Below the pieces are notes generated by a model that saw only the letters and a program-made list of their open reading frames with translations, was not told the origin of the DNA and did no database searches. Below are positions 12,101-24,100 of a stretch of 64,000 bases of DNA, piece after piece. The position numbers were made by a program, and so were the translations under genes. The number at the start of each line of letters is the position of its first letter. Position 1 is the first letter of the stretch. Location of the stretch: positions 26,690,694-26,754,693 of the forward strand of contig CM017563.1 of the NCBI GenBank assembly GCA_007844125.1. The letters run 5' to 3'. Origin of the DNA: Sinonovacula constricta (Eukaryota > Mollusca > Bivalvia > Cardiida > Solecurtidae).

Positions 12101-15100
12101 AACAATTCTGTAAAGATCCATAGAATTTCATAACATTCATATCCATACCCTGTATGTCCACGGATATGAATTCAGGCGCGGTTATGGGTTTATGTTTTTA
12201 AAAAATTCTTTAAAGATCCGTAGAATTTCATAACATTCATATCCATACCCCGTATGTCCACGGATATGAACTCAGGTGGGGTTATGGGTTTATGTTTTGC
12301 CAACAATTCTGTAAAGATCCATAGAATTTCATAAAATTGGTTAAATTAATTAAAAAAATATTATTACCATTTAAACACAAAAATACACCTATTGTAGATA
12401 AAGATATTGCTTTTACGTTCACATCTGTACCGCCTTTGTCCATGGATATGAACTCAGGCGCGGTTGTGGGTTTATGTATCGCCAACAATTTTGTAAAGAT
12501 CCATAGAATTTCATAAAATTAGTTAAATTAATTTAAAAAAAATATTGCCATAAAAATACAAAAAAAAGTTGATTCGTGAATTATCCAAGGTTTCCAATTG
12601 TTACAAAGAAAGAAGTTTCTGGTGCATCAAACTTATTTGTCATTACTAGGTTATGTATGTATTCCACTAAATGGTTATATATATATAATAAGATAATTGA
12701 TTAGTCTGTAATAATATTTACAATTTCATCAGTTCTAGTATTTTTTAATAATAATAATAATTATAATATTTATATAACAAAATTTATATGGACCTATTTG
12801 AAAAAAAATTATTTGTATTTTTTGTGTGATTGTTCATGTGCGAATTAATAGTTTGTTCATTCAACTTGTTTTACTATGCTTCATATGTTGGTGTTTTATT
12901 TGATCTTTTTATACTTACGGTAATATTTTATTTTATCATTTTGTACTTTCTTTTTTTAATGTTCTGTATTTTGGACTTATGCAAAGTGAAAAATCACTAG
13001 TCCAAGCAGTTGTGTAGACTAGACTCAATGGCATTCCATCTGAACTGAAAGGAACTTTATCTGGTAGTTCAAATGATGTAATTTTGAATTTGTGTACCCA
13101 CTATATCTAATTTGAAGCCTCCTTCATGAAAGACATCTATATGGTCCATATGATCAACAATTCTTACCAATCTCAAAGTTGCTTTTAAGCTGCAATGATA
13201 CATTGTGTTGTGCTCCCACTCACAACAATAAACCTCAGATACTATACTTAAAAAAGCAAAAAACATAAAAAATAGAGACCTCTCAAAAAAGATGAGAAAA
13301 TGCAATTAAGGATGAAAATTAACCTCACATCTCATTATCCATTAAACAGATCATGTTGTTTCTGCTCTGTTGTTGTTTTTTGTTGTTGTTGATCATGATG
13401 ATGATAATAACTACAATTCCATGTAGTGGAATGAATTATGACTTAATTAAAATGAAATTCCTGTCTTTGTTCAGCTAAGATTCCCCTGGACGGAGACCCT
13501 CAGTCCAAGCACCCGTCCCCCAAGGACTCTTGGTCTGGAGTGTTTGCCAACAATGAGATCTGTCTCTCTGACATCCATGTCTATGGTTTTGATTACGACT
13601 ACACTTTAGCCTCATACAAGGATGAGCTTCATCATGTTCTGTATGACCTGGGCAAGGAAGTCTTGGTAAAGAATTACTATGTAAGTGGGCTTCGTTGTTT
13701 TAATGCATCAGTAGACTAGAAAGATATTGAGCATACATTTAGTGTAGTTCTTTAATGCATTAAATTATGTCTTTTTTTTATTTATGATAAAAAGTGATCA
13801 AGTTTTGTCATAAATATTGTATAATAAAACATTAATTAAAATTTGTGAACAAGGTTGAACAATGAAATAAAGATGCTAATAATTCTTACAAAAAATATTG
13901 ACAGGTTTTTTTTCTGAAAAATAGGATGGGGCCTTGGGCCTTTCAGGGAAAGATTCGTGATGTTCTGTTAAAAAAGGGTGAAAACGTGCATGATAACTTT
14001 TTATTTGTTTTCATACATCTTTCTTTTATTCTTGTTTTTGAATGCCTCCACAAGATTATCATAGTCAAGGTCACTCAAACTACCACTATAGTTACTGATC
14101 TGCAACACTGTGTCTTATTTTTGTATTTTGACAATGAAATATTTAATTTTATCACGGGAAATTTTCATTTTTAGCTGAAAAACTACGCATATTTTTTAAG
14201 GGCAAGGGGCCTTTCCTCTTCTATATAAGGCAAAAATCTCTGATTGATAAAATAAAAACAACTTTTATTTGAATGTGACAGAGTAAACATAATTTATTTA
14301 GGTCAGTGTTTTGTAGTTTCTTTAAATTTTTAAATGATAATTTATAAACAGTACATTCAATTTTTATTTGTTGATATTTATTTTAGTATCCTGAAGCAAT
14401 TATCAAGAAAACCACTTTTCATCCAGAATTTGCATTGCGAGGACTGCATTATGATATTAGAAAGGTAAAACTTCTATGAACTTATTTGTTGTATTTATGA
14501 AAGTTAAAGAGAACAAATATTAACTTACAATGGGGGCATTTTTAGTCTGATATTTTTTTTTTCTGATATAAAAGATATTAAGGATATTAAGACCATATTC
14601 AGAAGATCACTGGAGCTTGCTTCATTTATTAATAAGCATTATAGAATCTTTTTATACAATCTTTATAATTTGATTTAAACTGCATGCAAACCCAACAAGT
14701 ACTATTTTATTATTATTATTATTCTCAGCCTAAGCCCTATAAATATGGATAAGCAGCTGAAGGTTAAACTGGTTAATGTGAATAGTTGATATACGTATAA
14801 TGTTTTTTAATTGCACATCATATAAAGCAAGCCAGCCAGCTCCCACTGGGAGACAGCCACTTTCCATTAGACACAGTTTTATCAGGACTACCCCATTTGC
14901 CTAAGCCTGATCATTTCATGCTAAGCAGGCTAAGAGTTAACCATTGCAAAACTGAGAGGTTGGAGCTTTTGTTCAATGTTGTCTTTAAATAGATAAAATA
15001 AATGTTTGCCACACTTTTTCAGGGCCTCTTGATGAAAATCGACTCTTACCACAACATACAGCTTGGTACAGTCTATAGGTGAGAAGTTTTTCTAAAGATA

Positions 15101-18100
15101 TTTAAAAAGGCTGTTAAAAAAGCTACTTCACTTATCACTGTTAAAACCTTCACATATTGCTGCTTATTCTAATATGTATTTTTGGCTGTAAGTTTGTAAA
15201 ATTTCATGCCATTGCTATGTTTCTGACCCTGCCTATGCTGTAGTTAGACAATTAATCCAGAGCAGCAGATATGGCTGATTGTAAAAATGGAAGTTTTTAG
15301 CACACTTTGCTTGCCCTCAATTTGAGAAAGAAGTTTAAGGACTTTTTTCCTTGATGTCAAAATAATGTGACTAGGAGTTGTATCATAATCATGGCATGCT
15401 ATCACAGAAAACTGCACTGAATTAGCTTCAAAGGTACCCTTTCTACTGATGACTAAGGTGGAAATTCAACACCAATTAATGCCATAAATAATCCAATCAG
15501 TGTTGTAGATATTCACAATGTATAATGTACTAACTGTATAGTATAATGAATAATTTTACAATGATAAGCAATCCCCCCACTCTCCAAACCTTTCTCTCAA
15601 ACATGGACTTGCAAATAAATGAAAATCTGAATCATTATGAATTGATTTATGAAATAACTGTAACCAAAAAAGAAAATGTTGCATTACAAAACTAAATGGT
15701 TTTGGGGTGTAGGGGTGGGGTGGGGGATTTTGTCCACCCTGGAAAAATTCTGTCCTCCATTGCCAAAGAGACAGGAAGGGATTTTGTTTGAGGGGAGTTT
15801 TTGTCCAGCCCCCACATGTAGCAAAACCAATGTTTTCTGATATTCTGTTAACTGGCAAAAATCTTTAATAGCCCAATTTTATTATTTATAAGATCTTGGT
15901 ACTGAATCCCCCCCCACAAATTCTATTTTATTAGATCGCATTCTAGTACTTTTGTCAGCCTATGTTATTTACTTAGATCTTGTCTGTCTTGGTAAATTGG
16001 TAATAATTTGCATTCTTATAACTCACTGCTTGTTTAATGTGATTAGAAGTCTGAAGTATGATACTCACTGACCATTTTGTATGAGCAGGGGGACAACAAA
16101 ACTGTCTGATCAGGAGGTGCTAGATCTCTATGGAGGTACACATGTCCCTATTGTGGACATGAACACATTTTATGGACAGGTGAGTACTAGCTTTTTGGTC
16201 ATTTGTTGCAGATAGGGTTGATTGCCTCTACATGAAATGAGATCATGTTAAAATATTAAAGTGCAAACACTTAAGTTGTTATTTTAAGTAAAACATTTTG
16301 CTGTTGTACTTTCAAAGTTAAGTCTTCATAAATATCATAAATCACATGTCTGTTTGGCTTGATCAAGCTATACAATATCACTATAATGAAATGTTTGTTT
16401 TGACAAAAAAAAAGGTTGAAACCAACTTTCAATCTAAATGTAAAATAGTATAACCTTGCTGCAAAACAACAACAATGTCTCTTGTATACTTGCAAATTGT
16501 TGAGCCAGACAGATGCCAGCAGTATTAATGTATGTTGTTGAGCCAGACAGGTGCTAGCAGTGTACTTGTATATTGCTGGCCCAGACAGATGTCAGCAGTG
16601 CATATGTATATTGTTGAGCCTGACAGATGCTAGCTGTGTACTTGTATATTGCTGGCCTAGACAGATGTCAGCAGTGCATATGTATATTGTTGAGCCTGAC
16701 AGATGCTAGCTGTGTACTTGTATATTGCTGGCCTAGACAGATGTCAGCAGTGCATATGTATATTGTTGAGCCTGAAAGATGCTAGCTGTGTACTTGTATA
16801 TTGCTGGCCTAGACAGATGCCAGCAATATACTTACAAGCTGTTGAGCCAGATAGATGCTAGCAGTGTACTTGTATATTGCTGGCCCAGACAGATGTCAGC
16901 AGTGCATATGTATATTGTTGAGCCTGACAGATGCTAGCTGTGTACTTATATATTGCTGGCCCAGACAGATGTCAGCAGTGCATATGTATATTGTTGAGCC
17001 TGACAGATGCTAGCTGTGTACTTGTATATTGCTGGCCTAGACAGATGCCAGCAATATACTTACAAGCTGTTGAGCCAGATAGATGCTAGCAGTGTACTTG
17101 TATATTGCTGGCCCAGACAGATGTCAGCAGTGCATATGTATATTGTTGAGCCTGACAGATGCTAGCAGTGTACTTGTATATTGCTGGCCCAGACAGATGT
17201 CAGCAGTGCATATGTATATTGTTGAGCCTGACAGATGCTAGCTGTGTACTTGTATATTGCTGGCCTAGACAGATGCCAGCATTATACTTACAAGCTGTTG
17301 AGTCAGACAAATGCTAGCAGTGTACTTGTATATTGCTGGCCAAGACAGATGCCAGCAATATACTTACAAGCTGTTGAGCCAGACAAATGCTAGCAGTGTA
17401 CTTGTATATTGCTGGCCTAGACAGATGCCAGCATTATACTTACAAGCTGTTGAGCCAGACAAATGCTAGCAGTGTACTTGTATATTGCTGGCCAAGACAG
17501 ATGCCAGCAATATACTTACAAGCTGTTGAGTCAGACAGATGCTAGCAGTGTACTTGTATATTGCTGGCCAAGACAGATGCCAGCAATATACTTACAAGCT
17601 GTTGAGCCAGACAGATGCTAGCAGTGTACTTGTATATTGCTGGCCTAGACAGATGCCAGCAATATACTTACAAGCTGTTGAGCCAGACAGATGCCAGCAG
17701 TGTACATGTATATTGTTGAGCCATACAGATGCCAGCAATATTCATATATATTGTTAAGCCAGACAGATGCTGGCAGTATACTTGCATATTGTTAAGCCAG
17801 ACAGATGCTACTAGTATCATTGCAAATTGTTGAGCCAGAGAGATGCTAGTAGTATACATGCAAATTGTTTAGCCAGACAGATGCTAGCAGTATACATGCA
17901 AATTGTTTAGCCAGACAGATGCTAGCAGTATCATTGCAAATTGTTTAGCCAGACAGATGCTAGTAGTATACATGCAAATTGTTGAGCCAGACAGATGCTA
18001 GCAGTATACATGCAAATTGTTTAGCCAGACAGATGCTGGTAGTATACTCGCAAATTGTTTAGCCAGACAGATGCTAGCAGTATACATGGAAATTGTTAAG

Positions 18101-21100
18101 CCAGACAGATGCTAGTAGTATACATGCAAATTGTTTAGCCAGACAGATGCTAGCAGTATACATGCATATTGTTTAGCCAGACAGATGCTAGTAGTATACA
18201 TGCAAATTGTTAAGCCAGACAGATGCTAGCAGTATCATTGCAAATTGTTTAGCCAGACAGATGCTAGTAGTATACATGCAAATTGTTAAGCCAGACAGGT
18301 GCTAGCAGTATACATTCAAATTGTTTAGCCAGACAGATGCTAGTAGTATACTTGCAAATTGTTAAGCCAGACAGATGCTAGCAGTATACATGCAAATTGT
18401 TTAGCCAGACAGATGCTAGTAGTATTCATGCAAATTGTTGAGCCAGACAGATGCAAGCTGAATACTTGCAAATTGTTAAGCCGAACAGATGGCAGCAGTG
18501 AACATGTATGTTGTTGAGCCAGACATATGCCAGCGGTGTACATGTATATTGTTGAGCCAGACAGATGGCAGCAGTGTACATGTATATTGTTGAGCCAGAC
18601 ATATGCCAGCAGTGTACATGTATATTGTTGAGCCAGACATATGCCAGCAGTGTACATGTATATTGTTGAGCCAGACAGATACCAACAGTGTACATTTATA
18701 TTGTTGAGCCAGACAGATGGCAGCAGTGAACATTTGTGTTGTTGAGCCAGACATATGCCAGCAGTGTACATGTATGTTGTTGAGCCAGACATATGCCAGC
18801 GGTGTACATGTATATTGTTGAGCCAGACATATGCCAGCGGTGTACATGTATATTGTTGAACCAGACAAAGGCCAGCAGAGTACATGTATGTTGTTGAGCC
18901 AGACATAGGCCAGCAGTGTACATGTATATTGTTGAGCCAGACAAAGGCCAGCGGTGTACATGTATGTTGTTGAGCCAGGCATATACCAGCAGTGTACATG
19001 TATGTTGTTGAGCCAGACAAAGGCCAGCAGTGTACATGTATGTTGTTAAGCCAGACAAAGGCCAGCAGTGTACATGTATATTGTTGAACCAGACATAGGC
19101 CAGCAGTGTACATGTATGTTGTTGAGCCAGACAAAGGCCAGCAGTGTACATGTATATTGTTGAGCCAGACAAAGGCCAGCGGTGTACATGTATGTTGTTG
19201 AGCCAGACATATACCAGCAGTGTACATGTATATTGTTGAACCAGACATAGGCCAGCAGTGTACATGTATGTTGTTGAGCCAGACAAAGGCCAGCAGTGTA
19301 CATGTATATTGTTGAGCCAGACAAAGGCCAGCGGTGTACATGTATGTTGTTGAGCCAGGCATATACCAGCAGTGTACATGTATGTTGTTGAGCCAGACAA
19401 AGGCCAGCAGTGTACATGTATGTTGTTAAGCCAGACAAAGGCCAGCGGTGTACATGTATGTTGTTGAGCCAGACATAGGCCAGCAGTGTACATGTATGTT
19501 GTTGAGCCAGACAAAGGCCAGCGGTGTACATGTATGTTGTTGAGCCGGACATAGGCCAGCTGTGTACATGTTTATTGTTGAACTAGACATATGCCAGCAG
19601 TGTACATGTGTGTTGTTGAACCAGACAGATGGCAGCAGAGTATATGTATGTTGTTGAATCAGACAGATGGCAGCAGAGTACATGTATGTTGTTGAACCAG
19701 ACAGATGGCAGCAGAGTACATGTATGTTGTTGAACCAGACAGATGGCAGCAGAGTACATGTATGTTGTTGAACCAGACAGATGGCAGCAGAGTACATGTA
19801 TGTTGTTGAACCAGACAGATGGCAGTAGAGTACATGTATGTGGTTGAAGCAGACAGATGGCAGCAGAGTACATGTATGTTGTTGAACCAGACAGATGGCA
19901 GCAGAGAACATGTATGTTGTTGAGCCAGACATATGCCAGCGGTGTACATGTATATTGTTGAGCCAGACAGATACCAGCAGTGAACATAAATGTTGTTGAG
20001 ACAGACATATGCCAGCGGTGTACATGTATAATGTTGAGCCAGACATATACCAGCGGTGTACATGTATGTTTTCAAGCCAGACAGATGGCAGCAGAGTACA
20101 TGTATATTGTTGAGCCAGACATATGCCAGCAGTGTACATGTATATTGTTGAACCAGACAGATGGCAGCAGATAACATGCATGTTGTTGAGCCAGACATAT
20201 GCTAGCAGAGTACATGTATGTTGATGAGCCAGACATATGCTAGCAGATAACATGTATGTTGTTGAGCCAGACATATGCCAGCAGAGTACATGTATATTGT
20301 TGAACCAGACAGATGGCAGCAGATAACATGTATGTTGTTGAGCCAGACATATGCTAGCAGAGTACATGTATATTGTTGAACCAGACAGATACCAGCAGTG
20401 TACAAATTTATTGTTGAACTAGACAGATGCCAGCGGTGTACTTGTATATTTTTGAGCCAGATAGATGTCAGCTGTTTACTTGCAAATTGTTGAGCCAGAC
20501 AGATGTCAGCAGTATATTTGCAAATTTTTGAGCCAGACAAATGCCAGCAGTAAAATGAATTCTGTTGAATCAGACAAATGCCAGCAGTATACTTGCAATT
20601 TATTGAATCATACAGATGCCAGCAGTATTAATGTATATTGTTAAGCCAGACATATGCCAGCAGTGTAAATGTATATTGTTGAGCCAGACAGATGCCAGCT
20701 GTAAACTTGCAACTTGTTGAGCCAGACAGATGCCAGCAGTATACTGGCAAATTGTTAAACCATTTAGATGCCAGCAGTATTAATGATTATTGTTAAGCCA
20801 GACATATGCTAGCAGTATAGTTGTATATTGTTGAGCCAGACAGATGTCAGCAGTTGTTACGTAAACTGTAAGTCATACAGATGCCAGCAGAATTCTTGGA
20901 CAAGTATGTTGTTGATATGAACTGATGCCAGAAGTGTATCTGTATAATGTCACCTACAAATCGTATGATATTGTAGTGCTAGCACCATATTAAATGTGTG
21001 TATTCTCATGTGGACCTTAAGTATATGTAATAGACAAAGAATGCAATAACTTGCATTACTCTCTTAAAGGTTATACTTTTTATTTCCTACATTGTTAAAT

Positions 21101-24100
21101 AATTTAACAAATCAAGATATTTAAGTACAATATATCTGATGGTACTTAAACAATGTTAGACAAGTTTTATGAATTTGATTGTAAAAATAAAACATTGCTT
21201 TCAAAATAAGAATGTGATTCTGAGTGAGTATTTAAGTGACATACACAGTGAAATGTCCTAATACTATGCTAGTTAGGGATGTACATTCATGCTGTTAACC
21301 ATGAAAAAGTGTCAGCTATTGTTTTTATTGATTGTCTGTAAAACAGTTAAAGAAACATTATATTACATATAACATCCAATGTCAGAGAATTTCAGAAATT
21401 GGTCATTATGAGCCCGATATTGCAATCAACCCTTTAAGTTTGACATATATTCTTGATTTTTATCATCATCGTCTTCATCATCACCTTCATTATTATTATC
21501 ATCATCATAGACTTGACCGTCACATGACAGTTTTATCAAAGCTTTCCATTGCTCATTGGTTTGTGTATCTGGTCTCACCATGCCAACTTGACAGATGCTA
21601 GCTGTGTACTTGTATATTGCTGGCCTAGACAGATGCCAGCATTATACTTACAAGCTGTTGAGTCAGACAAATGCTAGCAGTGTACTTGTATATTGCTGGC
21701 CAAGACAGATGCCAGCAATATACTTACAAGCTGTTGAGCCAGACAAATGCTAGCAGTGTACTTGTATATTGCTGGCCTAGACAGATGCCAGCATTATACT
21801 TACAAGCTGTTGAGCCAGACAAATGCTAGCAGTGTACTTGTATATTGCTGGCCAAGACAGATGCCAGCAATATACTTACAAGCTGTTGAGTCAGACAGAT
21901 GCTAGCAGTGTACTTGTATATTGCTGGCCAAGACAGATGCCAGCAATATACTTACAAGCTGTTGAGCCAGACAGATGCTAGCAGTGTACTTGTATATTGC
22001 TGGCCTAGACAGATGCCAGCAATATACTTACAAGCTGTTGAGCCAGACAGATGCCAGCAGTGTACATGTATATTGTTGAGCCATACAGATGCCAGCAATA
22101 TTCATATATATTGTTAAGCCAGACAGATGCTGGCAGTATACTTGCATATTGTTAAGCCAGACAGATGCTACTAGTATCATTGCAAATTGTTGAGCCAGAG
22201 AGATGCTAGTAGTATACATGCAAATTGTTTAGCCAGACAGATGCTAGCAGTATACATGCAAATTGTTTAGCCAGACAGATGCTAGCAGTATCATTGCAAA
22301 TTGTTTAGCCAGACAGATGCTAGTAGTATACATGCAAATTGTTGAGCCAGACAGATGCTAGCAGTATACATGCAAATTGTTTAGCCAGACAGATGCTGGT
22401 AGTATACTCGCAAATTGTTTAGCCAGACAGATGCTAGCAGTATACATGGAAATTGTTAAGCCAGACAGATGCTAGTAGTATACATGCAAATTGTTTAGCC
22501 AGACAGATGCTAGCAGTATACATGCATATTGTTTAGCCAGACAGATGCTAGTAGTATACATGCAAATTGTTAAGCCAGACAGATGCTAGCAGTATCATTG
22601 CAAATTGTTTAGCCAGACAGATGCTAGTAGTATACATGCAAATTGTTAAGCCAGACAGGTGCTAGCAGTATACATTCAAATTGTTTAGCCAGACAGATGC
22701 TAGTAGTATACTTGCAAATTGTTAAGCCAGACAGATGCTAGCAGTATACATGCAAATTGTTTAGCCAGACAGATGCTAGTAGTATTCATGCAAATTGTTG
22801 AGCCAGACAGATGGCAGCAGTGAACATGTATGTTGTTGAGCCAGACATATGCCAGCGGTGTACATGTATATTGTTGAGCCAGACAGATGGCAGCAGTGTA
22901 CATGTATATTGTTGAGCCAGACATATGCCAGCAGTGTACATGTATATTGTTGAGCCAGACATATGCCAGCAGTGTACATGTATATTGTTGAGCCAGACAG
23001 ATACCAACAGTGTACATTTATATTGTTGAGCCAGACAGATGGCAGCAGTGAACATTTGTGTTGTTGAGCCAGACATATGCCAGCAGTGTACATGTATGTT
23101 GTTGAGCCAGACATATGCCAGCGGTGTACATGTATATTGTTGAGCCAGACATATGCCAGCGGTGTACATGTATATTGTTGAACCAGACATAGGCCAGCAG
23201 AGTACATGTATGTTGTTGAGCCAGACATAGGCCAGCAGTGTACATGTATATTGTTGAGCCAGACAAAGGCCAGCGGTGTACATGTATGTTGTTGAGCCAG
23301 GCATATACCAGCAGTGTACATGTATGTTGTTGAGCCAGACAAAGGCCAGCAGTGTACATGTATGTTGTTAAGCCAGACAAAGGCCAGCAGTGTACATGTA
23401 TATTGTTGAACCAGACATAGGCCAGCAGTGTACATGTATGTTGTTGAGCCAGACAAAGGCCAGCAGTGTACATGTATATTGTTGAGCCAGACAAAGGCCA
23501 GCGGTGTACATGTATGTTGTTGAGCCAGACATATACCAGCAGTGTACATGTATATTGTTGAACCAGACATAGGCCAGCAGTGTACATGTATGTTGTTGAG
23601 CCAGACAAAGGCCAGCAGTGTACATGTATATTGTTGAGCCAGACAAAGGCCAGCGGTGTACATGTATGTTGTTGAGCCAGGCATATACCAGCAGTGTACA
23701 TGTATGTTGTTGAGCCAGACAAAGGCCAGCAGTGTACATGTATGTTGTTAAGCCAGACAAAGGCCAGCGGTGTACATGTATGTTGTCTTGTTTTCCAAGA
23801 TACTTTGGTCCCATCTCTTCCTTGGTCTCCATGGTTGACAGGCTTCTTTCACCTTCAATGTCTTGACCGCATTGGGCCATTTGTCTGTCAGCATTCTCTC
23901 AACATCTCTGAACCATTGAAGCTCGTCACATCTAAGGACATCATGTATCCATCATATACCCAGGATTGTGTTCCGGAGCCATTTGATGCATAAAATGAAG
24001 ACTTTTTAATAGATCTGTAGGCATGGAAGCTGTCCCAGCTTTGCTTGTTGTGAAACGACACTGCTAGTGGATTCTACCTCTTGAGTCCTGAACACTGCCC

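Larger units (their letters stand above)
13681..16088 (+). other. Introns 2, 3 and 4, no mobile element recognised
   Basis: AT-rich intron DNA around exons 3 and 4. A G/T-rich stretch at about 15,700-15,800 holds GATTTTGTCCACCCTGG, a phrase that recurs in intron 6 near 25,875-25,975. Nothing else is recognised. Confidence 0.5.

Noticed and set aside
18340..19514. Minus-strand ORFs of 272-340 codons in the 38-bp array as protein genes
   Set aside because: They follow the tandem repeat exactly, overlap in all three frames, lack any domain, and start at repeat-internal codons.
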